Source of the DNA: a virus
Virus record (IMG/VR): IMGVR_UViG_3300027706_000283
Coordinates: 1 to 40,922 of that record
Length of the DNA: 40,922 nucleotides
Strand: one strand, 5' to 3'
In this document: in pieces, positions 7,792-15,821 of the stretch
Layout: each line of letters starts with the position of its first letter
Position numbering within the stretch: position 1 is the stretch's first letter
Position numbers and translations under genes: made by a program
Notes under the pieces: model-generated
What the model saw: only the letters and a program-made list of their open reading frames with translations
Told to the model about the DNA's origin: nothing
Database searches by the model: none

Positions 7792-9489
7792 CCTGGTCTC
7801 GTCGCTCGTGTCCGGACCGCGCTAAGGGGCCTTTTTGAGGGGCGGGATCACCCTTCGATGCCGTCGGGCATCCTCCTGAGTGCCCTCGGCGGCCGTCCCG
7901 CCTGGACCGGGCGCTGGATGTCCCCTGACGTCGCCCAGCAGTGCACGGCCGTCTATGCGTGCATCGGTGTCCTCGCCGAGTCTCTCGCGTCGCTCCCGCT
8001 GGTTCTCTACCGCCAAGAGGGAAACCGGAAGGTCAAGGCGATCGAACACCCGCTCTATAGCGTGTTGCACGATGGATGGAACTTCGAGCAGACCAGCTAC
8101 GAAGCGCGCGAGATGCTTATGGGACATCTCTGCTTGCGCGGGAATGCCTACTGCCAGATCGTCCGCGATAACTATTTCCAGGTCTCGCAGCTCGTGCCGC
8201 TGCAGCCGGACTGGATGATCATAAAGCGGCAGCCGACCGGACAGCTGCTCTATGAGTACCGCAAGCCGAACGGCCTGCCGGTGAATTTTCAGCCCGGAGA
8301 GATCCTGCACCTGCGGCTCCGGTCCAACGACGGCATGCAGGGCATGAGTCCGATCACGCTGCAGCGCGAGACGGTCGCGTTGAACATGGCTTACACGGAG
8401 TTCGCCGCGAAGCTCTTCGGCAGCGGCGCGCGGCCTTCCGGGATACTCACATATCCGGGCGAGGTGACAAAGGACCAGGCGGACCGGATCAAAGAGTCCT
8501 GGAATCAAGCATATGGTGCCCTCGACAACGTCCATAAGGTCGCCGTGCTCGAGCAGGGGATGACCTGGCAGCAGATGCAGATTACGCCGGAAGACGCGCA
8601 GTATCTGGAGAGCCGCAAGTTCAGCCGGAGCGAGATCGCGAGCATCTACCGCGTCCCGCCGCACATGATCGGCGACCTCGAGCGCGCGACGCACAGCAAC
8701 ATCGAGCAGCAGGCGATCGACTTCGTCCAGAACACCATGCTGCCCTGGGTGATTCGGTGGGAGCAGACGCTTACGCGTGACCTCCTGACGCCGGCGGAGC
8801 GCCGGACCTATTTCCTCAAATTCAATCTGTCGGCGCTGCTCCGCGGCGACACCGCGACGCGATATCAGGCATATGTCCAGGCGAGGCAGAATGGCTGGCT
8901 GAACGCCAATGAGATCCGGGACCTGGAGGACATGGACCCGATCGACGGGCCAGCCGGCGAGGCGTACTGGATGCCGGTCAACGTCGTCGTCGCGGGCGAT
9001 GCGCCAGGCGGGGTCGGCGCCGCGGATGCAGGCGACCCGAACGCCGGAGGCGCCGGCGGCGGGTCGCAATCCGGCAGTCCAAGAGCGGACAAGAAGGACG
9101 ATGCCGACACGGCAGCTCGCGCCCTCGAGCCCGTCGTGCGTGACGTGTTCTTTCGGCTGCAGCGGCGCGGGCTCCTGGCGGTCCAGCGCAACCAGCCGGC
9201 CGAGACGCTTCTGACGGAGCTCGCCGAGTCGCTCGAGGAGTGGCTGGCACCCGCCGGCTCCGGGCTCGCCGGCGTGCTCGGGCTGCCGGAGGGCACGCCC
9301 GGGCGCGCCCTCCGGCAGCTTTCCGCCGAATATATGACGGCCGCGAGAATCGCGCTCAAGGACGGCGGCCCGACGGAGCTCGGGCGGCTCTTCGGGCTGG
9401 AGAGTGAGGCGTCCCGCTGGACGGAAAGGTTCACAGCTATTCTGGAGGAGATCCGAGATGGAAGAAAGAAAGGCGATCGCGCCGCATAA
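7789..9489 (+). CDS. Portal protein, HK97 family, with C-terminal extension
   Basis: Dodecameric head vertex through which DNA is packaged. The core (to about residue 400) carries HK97-portal features: a VYACIGVLAESLASLPL helix, the stem/clip region, and FSRSEIASIYRVPPHMIG followed by NIEQQAIDFVQNTM. After a Gly/Ala/Asp-rich linker (about 405-440) an additional 125-residue helical domain makes the protein longer than the usual 400-430. TTG 7789 is chosen over TTG 7783 because the GGGAG ribosome site at 7776-7780 is then properly spaced. The end overlaps the protease gene by 32 bases. Confidence 0.93.
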   Translation: MPGLVARVRTALRGLFEGRDHPSMPSGILLSALGGRPAWTGRWMSPDVAQQCTAVYACIGVLAESLASLPLVLYRQEGNRKVKAIEHPLYSVLHDGWNFEQTSYEAREMLMGHLCLRGNAYCQIVRDNYFQVSQLVPLQPDWMIIKRQPTGQLLYEYRKPNGLPVNFQPGEILHLRLRSNDGMQGMSPITLQRETVALNMAYTEFAAKLFGSGARPSGILTYPGEVTKDQADRIKESWNQAYGALDNVHKVAVLEQGMTWQQMQITPEDAQYLESRKFSRSEIASIYRVPPHMIGDLERATHSNIEQQAIDFVQNTMLPWVIRWEQTLTRDLLTPAERRTYFLKFNLSALLRGDTATRYQAYVQARQNGWLNANEIRDLEDMDPIDGPAGEAYWMPVNVVVAGDAPGGVGAADAGDPNAGGAGGGSQSGSPRADKKDDADTAARALEPVVRDVFFRLQRRGLLAVQRNQPAETLLTELAESLEEWLAPAGSGLAGVLGLPEGTPGRALRQLSAEYMTAARIALKDGGPTELGRLFGLESEASRWTERFTAILEEIRDGRKKGDRAA

Positions 9490-10576
9490 GACCGCCACGA
9501 CCGACGGCGCATGGGACGGGCCGGAGGCGAAGGCGCGGCTCAAGCTCGACCAGGACGCCTCGTATTACCGCAAGGCGTTCGCCTGGCAGGACCCGGAAGG
9601 CGACCCGACCAAGAAGGGCAGCTACAAGTTCATCCACCACGAGGTCAGCTCCGCGGGTGACATCGGGGCGGCCAACCTCGAGGCCTGCTCGGCCGGCATC
9701 GCCATCCTGAACGGCGGCCGTGGCGGGACGAAGATACCGGACGCGGACCGCCAGGGCGTCTACGATCACCTGGCCAAGCACATCCGCGACGCGGGCAACG
9801 AGCCGCCCGAGCTCCGGTCGCTCGGCGACGCGTTCGATTATGACGGCATCCGCTACACGCACGGGCTCGAGCTGCGCGACCTGGTCGTCGACGACACGAA
9901 AAAGAAGCCCGTCATCAGCGGCTACGCGAGCGTGTTCAACAGCCTTTCCGACGACCTGGGCGGATTCCGCGAGCGGGTCAAGCCGGGCGCCTTCAACCGC
10001 GACATGACGCCCGATTCGGACGTGCGCGCTTTGCGCGACCACGAGCCGTCGATGATCCTGGGCAGGACGAAGGCCGGGACGCTCCGCCTGTCGACGAACA
10101 ACAAGGGCCTCCTGGCGGAGATCGACCCTCCGGACACTACTGTCGGGCGCGACACCGTCGAGAGCATCAAGCGGGGCGATCTGGACGGCATGTCCTTCTC
10201 GTTCCGCGCGATGCGCGACGGCTGGAAGGTCGAGGACGGACAAAATATCCGAGAGCTACATGATGTGAAGCTCGGGGATGTCTCCGTGGTGACCTATCCG
10301 GCATACCCTGCCACCAGCGTCGGCATGCGGTCGCTCTTCCGCGAGCAAGGGCTGCAGGAGGAGAGCATCGCCGAGCTCTGCGCGGCGGCGGTCCGCCTCG
10401 AGCGCTCGCTTGAATTACAAGAGCGAGATATGCGGCTAATAGCCGAGTACCGCTCCGCACTATCTACAGTGCTACCCAAGGCGGCTATACATCGACTAGA
10501 GGAGGCTGCCAGCGCCATCAAGCGCGGGCGGTCAGTCGAGACCGTCCGCAGGCAGCTCTCACTTCTGGACATTTGA
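9458..10576 (+). CDS. Prohead maturation protease, HK97 family, with N-terminal extra domain
   Basis: Serine protease that removes the capsid delta domain and activates head maturation. From ATG 9458 (GGAGGAG upstream), residues 1-115 form an extra domain with KKGSYKFIHHE and LNGGRGG motifs, found fused to some phage proteases. The protease core starts near GYASVFN (155) and has H195 (RDHEPS) and S246 (DGMSFSF) as likely catalytic residues. A helical C-terminal tail (about 290-370) follows. The stop codon lies inside the -35 box of the promoter for the capsid gene. Confidence 0.92.
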   Translation: MEERKAIAPHKTATTDGAWDGPEAKARLKLDQDASYYRKAFAWQDPEGDPTKKGSYKFIHHEVSSAGDIGAANLEACSAGIAILNGGRGGTKIPDADRQGVYDHLAKHIRDAGNEPPELRSLGDAFDYDGIRYTHGLELRDLVVDDTKKKPVISGYASVFNSLSDDLGGFRERVKPGAFNRDMTPDSDVRALRDHEPSMILGRTKAGTLRLSTNNKGLLAEIDPPDTTVGRDTVESIKRGDLDGMSFSFRAMRDGWKVEDGQNIRELHDVKLGDVSVVTYPAYPATSVGMRSLFREQGLQEESIAELCAAAVRLERSLELQERDMRLIAEYRSALSTVLPKAAIHRLEEAASAIKRGRSVETVRRQLSLLDI

Positions 10577-10601
10577 CAAACCGGCGAGCCGGGGTTATAG
10601 T
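10573..10601 (+). promoter_or_regulatory. Strong sigma70-like promoter for capsid gene
   Basis: TTGACA (10573-10578), a 17-base spacer and TATAGT (10596-10601), 11 of 12 consensus matches. The spacer contains the dyad CCGGC-GA-GCCGG (10581-10592), a possible operator. Transcription would start near 10608, giving a 176-base leader before the capsid start codon. Confidence 0.7.
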
Positions 10602-10607
10602 GCTGTC

Positions 10608-10748
10608 GAAAATTTAAGTGCGACGCACGCCCGTGATCCGTTGGTCAGGCCTCTGCGTCAAGCAGTGCACACCAGGCTGGTCCGTCGGCCACTGGCGAAG
10701 CTGAGAAAACCGTGATACCACGGTGCTCACAGCTTCGCTTTTTGCTTT
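10608..10748 (+). ncRNA. Structured leader / candidate small RNA ahead of capsid gene
   Basis: The 207 bases between protease and capsid genes hold no ORF but several stems: an 11-base palindrome (10618-10628), GACGCA/TGCGTC (10622-10627 with 10654-10659), and a long terminal hairpin ending in a T tract. With the strong promoter before it, transcription should yield a discrete RNA of about 130-140 nt, with capsid mRNA made by readthrough. It is either a small RNA or an attenuated leader. No known RNA family is recognised. Confidence 0.5.
10695..10748 (+). terminator. Intrinsic terminator-like hairpin in capsid leader
   Basis: GCGAAGCTG (10695-10703) pairs perfectly with CAGCTTCGC (10730-10738); an inner stem ACCGTG/CACGGT (10709-10714 with 10719-10724) caps it. 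TTTTTGCTTT follows at once. This is a good rho-independent terminator shape, placed between a strong promoter and the capsid gene, so it would act as an attenuator or partial terminator. Confidence 0.65.
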
Positions 10749-10783
10749 AAGGAGTTGCGGGCACCGACCAAGGAGAAGAGTCG

Positions 10784-12022
10784 ATGCCCATTACCGAACG
10801 AACTGCATGGATGCAGGAGCGCGGCGCGATTGTTAAGCAGCTCCGCGACCTGTGCGATAAGGTCTCGGCAGAAAAGAGAGACTACTCCGCCGAGGAACAG
10901 CAGCTCCACGACAGGCTGTTCGATCAGCAGGATGAGCTCCGCAAGAAGATCGAGCGGGACGAGAAGATCGAAGGTCTCGAGAAGGAAATTCGCAGCGTGG
11001 CCAAGCCGCCGGAGCACCGCGAACCGGAGCCAGGCAATGGCAATGAGACGCGGAAGCGCCCCGAGCAGACGGAAGAATACCGCGCGGCGTTTAATTCGTG
11101 GCTGCGCACCGGCGTGGCCCAGCCGATCCTGGAAGAGCGCGCCCTGCAGGCGGACGTTGCGACCGAAGGCGGCTATCTGGTCGCCCCGGAGCAGCTCGTC
11201 CGCGAGGTCATCAAGTTCGTGGACAACGAGGTCTTTATCCGCGGGCTGGCCAGGAAGTTCGAGGTGACCCAGGCCGTCTCGCTGGGGGCTCCGCAGTTGG
11301 ACGCCGACCCGGACGATCCGACCTGGACGTCAGAACTGTCGACCGGCACGGAAGACTCTGCGATGTCGCTCGGCAAGCGCAACCTCTTCCCGCACCCATT
11401 GGCGAAGCGCATCAAGATATCGAACCGCTTGCTCAGGACGAGCGTTATCGATATCGAAGGGTTCGTCATGGAGCGTCTCGGGTATAAGTTCGGCATAGCG
11501 CAAGAAAAGGCGTTCATGACGGGCAGCGGCCCCGGACAACCGCAGGGCGTGTTCGTCGCCGATGAGAACGGCATCGACACCTCGCGCGACGTCAGCACCG
11601 GCAACAGCACGACCGCGGTCGGCGCGGACAACCTCTTTGAGGTCAAGTACAGCCTGAAGCCGCAGTATCACAAGAACGCGACCTGGGTCTTCCACCGCAC
11701 GGGGATCAAGGACATTCTGAAGCTGAAGAATGGCGACGGCTCGTACCTCTGGCAGCCCGGGCTGCAACAAGGGCAGCCGGACCGCCTGCTCAATATGCCG
11801 TACGTCATGTCTGAGTACGCGCCGAGCACGTTCGCGACCGGCCAGTATGTGGGCATCCTGGGCGATTTCAGCTACTACTGGATAGTCGACTCGCTGAACA
11901 TGCAGGTCCAGCGGCTCACCGAGCTCTACGCCGAGACGAACCAGACCGGCTTCATCGGCCGGATGGAAACGGACGGCGCTCCGGTGCTGGCGGAGGCCTT
12001 CGCTCGCGTCACGCTCGCGTAA
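10784..12022 (+). CDS. Major capsid protein, HK97 fold
   Basis: Forms the icosahedral head. Residues 1 to about 105 are a charged coiled-coil delta (scaffold) domain that the protease should remove; the mature shell probably begins near LQADVATEGGYLVAP (about 121). The rest follows the HK97 gp5 pattern, with an N-arm, E-loop/spine region (SEIST-like stretch around DPTWTSELSTG), KISNRLLRTS and a PQGVF motif. Length 412 fits a capsid with an internal scaffold. ATG 10784 has an AAGGAGA site 8 bases upstream. Confidence 0.95.
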   Translation: MPITERTAWMQERGAIVKQLRDLCDKVSAEKRDYSAEEQQLHDRLFDQQDELRKKIERDEKIEGLEKEIRSVAKPPEHREPEPGNGNETRKRPEQTEEYRAAFNSWLRTGVAQPILEERALQADVATEGGYLVAPEQLVREVIKFVDNEVFIRGLARKFEVTQAVSLGAPQLDADPDDPTWTSELSTGTEDSAMSLGKRNLFPHPLAKRIKISNRLLRTSVIDIEGFVMERLGYKFGIAQEKAFMTGSGPGQPQGVFVADENGIDTSRDVSTGNSTTAVGADNLFEVKYSLKPQYHKNATWVFHRTGIKDILKLKNGDGSYLWQPGLQQGQPDRLLNMPYVMSEYAPSTFATGQYVGILGDFSYYWIVDSLNMQVQRLTELYAETNQTGFIGRMETDGAPVLAEAFARVTLA

Positions 12023-12047
12023 GCACTCACCAAAGGAGAGAGAACCA

Positions 12048-12488
12048 ATGATCAACTTGAGTGAAGACGTAAAGGTCGTGCGCGTTATGGACGCGGTCGC
12101 GGCCGGCACGTCGAACCAGACGGGAACGACCATCGACACGGCCGATTATGACGGCTGCATGTTCGTGGCCGCGTTCGGCACGCTGAGCGCAGGCGCGGTG
12201 ACGTCGCTGAAGGCTCAGGGAGGCGCCAAATCGGATGGCTCCGATGCGGCCGACCTCGCCGGCACCAATACGGCGATCCCCCAGTCCGACTCGAACGGCT
12301 GCGTCCTGCTCGACATCTTCCGTCCGCAGCAGCGCTATCTGACGCCGGTTGTTCTGCGCGGGACCGGTAACGCGGTGATCGACGGCGTGTTCGCGATCCT
12401 CTACAGAGGGCGCAACAAGCCAGTGGCGCTCGACGCAACGGTCGCAGCGCGCACGGTGCTGGCATCGCCGGCGCCCGGCACGCCGTAA
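12048..12488 (+). CDS. Putative head decoration/structural protein
   Basis: A 146-residue protein directly after the capsid gene, with GGAGAGAG before the ATG. It begins INLSEDVKVVRVM and contains a mostly beta pattern with DLAGTN and AVIDGVFAILYRG segments. Proteins of this pattern are frequent behind the capsid gene of siphoviruses and are usually annotated only as hypothetical; position and beta content suggest a capsid-binding or decoration protein. No catalytic motif is visible. Confidence 0.6.
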   Translation: MINLSEDVKVVRVMDAVAAGTSNQTGTTIDTADYDGCMFVAAFGTLSAGAVTSLKAQGGAKSDGSDAADLAGTNTAIPQSDSNGCVLLDIFRPQQRYLTPVVLRGTGNAVIDGVFAILYRGRNKPVALDATVAARTVLASPAPGTP

Positions 12489-12504
12489 GGCGCGGGAAGC
12501 TAAA

Positions 12505-12529
12505 GGCGGGCCGGTAACCCCGGCCCGCC
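12505..12529 (+). other. GC-rich hairpin between structural genes
   Basis: GGCGGGCCGG and CCGGCCCGCC form a perfect 10-bp stem with a 5-base loop in the 63-base gap after the decoration-type gene. There is no T tract, so it is more likely an mRNA-stabilising, processing or pause structure than an intrinsic terminator. Confidence 0.5.
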
Positions 12530-12551
12530 GAATCCCCACAAGGAGAGAGAA

Positions 12552-12812
12552 ATGTCAGCAGACGCTACGTATCAAACCAAGAATTATGAGAAGCAGGGCG
12601 GCGACACCTGGGTCATCGGCGGCACGCTCGACATCGAAGGCGGCAAAATCGTCAACGCCGGCACGCAGGCGGGATCAGTGGCAACGGTGAGCGCCGCCAA
12701 CTCGTTCAACGCCACATACAACAATGTGGAAGTCGAGAACGCCGTGAACGCGAACGCCACGGCGATCAACGCACTCATCGCCGCGTTGCAGGGCGTCGGG
12801 ATACTGCCGTAA
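12552..12812 (+). CDS. Head fibre-like small structural protein
   Basis: An 86-residue protein of the pattern seen in short phage head-fibre/decoration proteins: an N-terminal NYEKQGGDTWVIGGTLDIEGG beta segment and a C-terminal helix NATAINALIAALQGVGIL that would trimerise. AAGGAGAGAG precedes the ATG. It sits between the decoration-type protein and the connector genes, in keeping with a role on the capsid surface. Function is inferred from pattern and position. Confidence 0.6.
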   Translation: MSADATYQTKNYEKQGGDTWVIGGTLDIEGGKIVNAGTQAGSVATVSAANSFNATYNNVEVENAVNANATAINALIAALQGVGILP

Positions 12813-12835
12813 GGCGAGCACGGAGGAGGCGAACC

Positions 12836-13066
12836 ATGAAGATCCGCATGCTCGCAACCGCCGCGAGTCCCGAAGGCGTCCTGGACGCCGGCAAGGTCTA
12901 CGAACTGCCCCGCGACAAGGCCGAGGCGTTCATCCTCGCCCGCGCGGCCCGGCCGGCGGAAGCCGTGCCGATCAGGCTGGCGAAGGCAGTCGAGCTCGAG
13001 TCGGCGACGATCGAGCCGCCAGAGCGCACGACAAAGCCGGCTGCCGTCCGGCGGAGGGATAAGTGA
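12836..13066 (+). CDS. Small head-region protein, unknown
   Basis: A 76-residue protein with GGAGGAGG before the ATG. It starts with a short beta region (KIRMLATAASPEGVLDAGKVYELP) resembling the small proteins often found between capsid and connector genes, then a helix (DKAEAFILARAARP) and a basic tail. Its last codons overlap the connector gene by GTGA, suggesting translational coupling. No motif gives a function. Confidence 0.6.
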   Translation: MKIRMLATAASPEGVLDAGKVYELPRDKAEAFILARAARPAEAVPIRLAKAVELESATIEPPERTTKPAAVRRRDK

Positions 13067-13734
13067 CCTACGTCGTCCAGACGAAGCCCTCAGCTGAGCC
13101 CTTGAGTCTCGCCGACGCAAAGGCTCACCTGCGCGTCACGTGGGACGACGAGGATACGCTCATCAGCGCCCTCACCGTCGCTGCCAGGGAATACGCCGAG
13201 ACCTACACGCGCCGCAAGTTCATCACGCAAAAGTGGCGATTGTACCTCGACTATTTCCCGACCACGGGAACGCTGACCGGACTGGCGCCGAACGTCGTGC
13301 CGTTCATCGCCCAGGGCGTCGCCCCGGAGCTCGCATTCCGACAGCTCAGCTACGGCACGATCCACGTCGAAGACTCGCCGATCCAGTCGATCGACGCCAT
13401 TCACTACCTTGACCTGAATGGGGTCGAGACGCTCCTCGATCCGAGCCAGTACATCGACGATCTGTCGCCGATTCATCGCCGCATCACGCCGAGCTACGGC
13501 ACGAGCTGGCCGGCGGCCAGGCCGCAGATGAACGCGATCTGGGTCGACTACACGGTCGGCTATGGCGCGGACGGCTCGGCGGTCCCGTCCGGCATCCTCG
13601 CCGCCATGAAAATGCACGTCGGATCGCTTTACGCGTTCCGCGAGTCGATTGCCAGCGGCATCAGCGTCGCAGCGCTGCCTAAGCCGGCGTCGATCGACGC
13701 GTTGCTATGGAATCACCGGGCATGGAGCGCGTGA
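13063..13734 (+). CDS. Head-tail connector protein (gp6/phiE125 gp8-like)
   Basis: A 223-residue adaptor that would dock under the portal. The start (SLADAKAHLRV, DDEDTLISALTVAAREYAE, YTRRKFIT) is the hallmark of phage gp6-like connectors. A long beta middle part and a final helix (AAMKMHVGSLYAFRES) complete it. Start is GTG 13063, sharing GTGA with the preceding stop. Confidence 0.88.
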   Translation: MTYVVQTKPSAEPLSLADAKAHLRVTWDDEDTLISALTVAAREYAETYTRRKFITQKWRLYLDYFPTTGTLTGLAPNVVPFIAQGVAPELAFRQLSYGTIHVEDSPIQSIDAIHYLDLNGVETLLDPSQYIDDLSPIHRRITPSYGTSWPAARPQMNAIWVDYTVGYGADGSAVPSGILAAMKMHVGSLYAFRESIASGISVAALPKPASIDALLWNHRAWSA

Positions 13735-13735
13735 C

Positions 13736-14080
13736 ATGAGAGCCGGGATGCTCGACAGACGAATGACGCTCGATTCCCTCGTCAAAGGCAAGGGCCCGAT
13801 GGGCGACGTGGAGGACCACTGGGTCACGCTCTCCGCCTCCGAGCCGGTGAACGTCAAGCCGATAGGCGGTCGCGAGCTCGTGACCGCCGGCGGCATCTTC
13901 ACGGACTTCGACACCCGGTTTACGATGCGATTTCGCGACGACATCGCGATCGACACGACCTGCCGCATCACGTACAACGGCGACCAATACGACATTTTCT
14001 CCGTCGCGGAGATTGGCCGGCGCGAAGGGCTCGAGATATTGGCCAAGCGCAGGACCGAAGGAGTTGAGCTCGGCGGATGA
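13736..14080 (+). CDS. Head-tail joining (head closure) protein
   Basis: A 114-residue protein beginning MRAGMLDRRMTLDS, typical of the SPP1 gp16-like head-tail adaptor family that plugs the connector after packaging. The pattern continues with WVTLSASEPVNVKPIGG, FRDDIAIDTTCRITYNGDQYDI and a C-terminal EGLEILAKRR strand. The ATG lies one base after the preceding stop; a longer frame to 13649 only covers the preceding gene. The end overlaps the next gene by ATGA. Confidence 0.85.
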   Translation: MRAGMLDRRMTLDSLVKGKGPMGDVEDHWVTLSASEPVNVKPIGGRELVTAGGIFTDFDTRFTMRFRDDIAIDTTCRITYNGDQYDIFSVAEIGRREGLEILAKRRTEGVELGG

Positions 14081-14571
14081 CGATCACTAGAGTACAAGTG
14101 AGCGGGCTCAAGGAGCTGAATGAGAAGCTGAAGCTCATTCCGGAGAAGGTCGGGCTCGACATCATCAAGGATTCCGTCATGGAAGGCGCGACTATCCTCT
14201 CGGATGCCATGGCCGCCACGACGGCCTTCCACGACCGGACCGGGACGCTCCGGAGCATGATCAAGGCGAAGCCGCAGAAGGCGCGGAGATATCAGGCCGT
14301 GGTCAATGCCGGCGTCGTCGCGCCCAGGACGCGGGTGCAACGCGAGACGCTTAAGCGCCTGATCAAGAAGCTCAAGGGCCATGTCCCGGACGCGGCCCAG
14401 AAGCAGCAGGACGCGTTCTACTGGCGGTTCCTCGAGTACGGGACTTCCCGCATGCCGCCGCATGCCTTCATCCGGCCCGCGTTCGACGCGAACAAGGACG
14501 CAGTCGTCGAGAAGGTCAAGGAGGCCATTTCCGCGCGACTCGACGACCTCCTGGAGGGCATGGCAGTATGA
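14077..14571 (+). CDS. HK97 gp10-family head-tail protein
   Basis: A 164-residue neck/tail-completion protein. The N-terminal VQVSGLKELNEKLKLIPEKV and the basic middle with HDRTGTLRSMIKAKP match the HK97 gp10 family, as does the C-terminal FLEYGTSRMPPHAFIRPAF. It is coupled to both neighbours by ATGA overlaps, which keeps the connector proteins in fixed ratio. Confidence 0.9.
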   Translation: MTITRVQVSGLKELNEKLKLIPEKVGLDIIKDSVMEGATILSDAMAATTAFHDRTGTLRSMIKAKPQKARRYQAVVNAGVVAPRTRVQRETLKRLIKKLKGHVPDAAQKQQDAFYWRFLEYGTSRMPPHAFIRPAFDANKDAVVEKVKEAISARLDDLLEGMAV

Positions 14572-14966
14572 GCCTCGAGAGCGGACTGTATCAATACCTT
14601 TCCAATCATCCGGACGTCTATTCGCAGGTCCAGGGGCGTGTCTTCTGCGGCAACATGGGTGATGATCCGCAGCTTCCGGCGATCAAGTTCGACCTCATCT
14701 CCGAGCAGTCGGAGCATTCGATGGAGGGCCCGGCAGGGATCGCGCCGGCGCGCGTCCAGGTCGACTGCTACGCCACGGAGCGGAGCGCCTTGCGTCCGAT
14801 CCAGGAATCGGTCCGGCTCGCGCTCGACGGATTCACCGGGCTCATGGACGACACAACCATCCAACACATTCTTCTGTCCAACGCCATGCCCGCATTCGAG
14901 GAAGAGCCGCGGATCTGGGCGCTCACCATGGACTTCGAGCTCATGTACACGCAGTCAACGCATTAA
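14568..14966 (+). CDS. Tail terminator/completion protein (DUF3168-like)
   Basis: A 132-residue protein with the pattern of gp17-like/DUF3168 tail terminators: SLESGLYQYLSNHPDV at the start, LPAIKFDLISEQSEHSMEG, ARVQVDCYA and a final strand WALTMDFELMY. It would cap the tail tube and join it to the head. It overlaps the gp10-like gene by ATGA. Confidence 0.82.
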   Translation: MSLESGLYQYLSNHPDVYSQVQGRVFCGNMGDDPQLPAIKFDLISEQSEHSMEGPAGIAPARVQVDCYATERSALRPIQESVRLALDGFTGLMDDTTIQHILLSNAMPAFEEEPRIWALTMDFELMYTQSTH

Positions 14967-14977
14967 AGGAGACGCCA

Positions 14978-15343
14978 ATGCCACGCACCGCACTCACCGC
15001 CACCAAATTGTTCAATGTCTACTCAGGGACGCCGGCCTCCGACGCGCTCGACGTCCAGGGCCTGCTCACCGCGCTGGACAATACCAACGGCAACTCCTTC
15101 CCGTGCACGGGCGAGGAGATACTGCTGATTCAGAACAGCGACGTGTCGGCGCACACAGTCACGATTCATTCCGTCCCGGACAGCGAGGGCAGGACGGGCG
15201 ACATCACGGCATATAACCTCGAGGCCGGCGACATTGCTATGGTCGAGATCCCGCGCACGGGCTTTATCCAGTCCGACGGGACCGTGTACATCGACGCGAA
15301 CTCGAACCTCGTCAAGGTCGCGGTCCTGCGCAAGGTTCAGTAA
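14978..15343 (+). CDS. Putative phage structural protein, beta-rich
   Basis: A 121-residue protein with AAAGGAG before the ATG. The pattern of an N-terminal MPRTALTATKL, a middle with EEILLIQNSDVSAHTVTIHS and a C-terminal YIDANSNLVKVAVLRKV is seen in small beta-sandwich proteins encoded between tail completion and tail tube genes. It may decorate head or tail. No enzymatic motif is present. Confidence 0.6.
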   Translation: MPRTALTATKLFNVYSGTPASDALDVQGLLTALDNTNGNSFPCTGEEILLIQNSDVSAHTVTIHSVPDSEGRTGDITAYNLEAGDIAMVEIPRTGFIQSDGTVYIDANSNLVKVAVLRKVQ

Positions 15344-15374
15344 TCCCCGCGATCAACTCAGAAGGAGAACGTAA

Positions 15375-15794
15375 ATGACAACTAACGCACTTTCCGCATT
15401 CGGCACGCTGCTGAAGCGCGGCGACGGCGGCAGCCCTGAGAGCTTCACGACCATCGCGGAGATCACGCAGGGCAGCGGTCCGGCCGCCAAAAACACGCTG
15501 GCCGACGCGACCACGATGGACAGCCCGTCGCGGGCCCTCCAGTACATCGCGACGGTCCTGGACAGCGGCAAGGTCTCGGCGGACATCCTGTTCAAGCCGA
15601 CGGATACTACACATGCCGATCTGCTCGCGGACCAGGACGCGGGCACGTTGAGGAACTTCCAGCTCGCGCTGCCGAGCGGGAAGACGTACTCGTTCGCGGC
15701 ACTGGTTGAAGGGCTCTCGCCGGCGTGGAAGGTGGGCGACCTGCTCAAGGCGACGCTCTCGCTGCAGATCAGCGGGGACGTGACCAGGTCGTAA
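15375..15794 (+). CDS. Major tail tube protein
   Basis: A 139-residue protein that would polymerise into the non-contractile tail tube. It has the usual features of siphovirus tube proteins: an N-terminal GTLLKRGDGGSPESFTTIAEI strand region, a TMDSPSRA segment, then a beta-rich core with LADQDAGTLRNFQL and LKATLSLQISGDV. AAGGAGAA precedes the ATG, and placement just before the frameshifted chaperone genes matches the lambda V-G-T-H order. Confidence 0.85.
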   Translation: MTTNALSAFGTLLKRGDGGSPESFTTIAEITQGSGPAAKNTLADATTMDSPSRALQYIATVLDSGKVSADILFKPTDTTHADLLADQDAGTLRNFQLALPSGKTYSFAALVEGLSPAWKVGDLLKATLSLQISGDVTRS

Positions 15795-15821
15795 CGCAGG
15801 ATCTAATCCAAGGAGGCAAAC

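Noticed and set aside
7822-9543. 573-residue minus-strand frame opposite the portal gene
   Set aside because: Antisense of a well-recognised portal protein with codon bias creating an open frame; no motif and no ribosome site.
12505-12529. Intrinsic terminator after the decoration-type gene
   Set aside because: The stem is strong, but no T tract follows on the coding strand, so I list it only as a hairpin.
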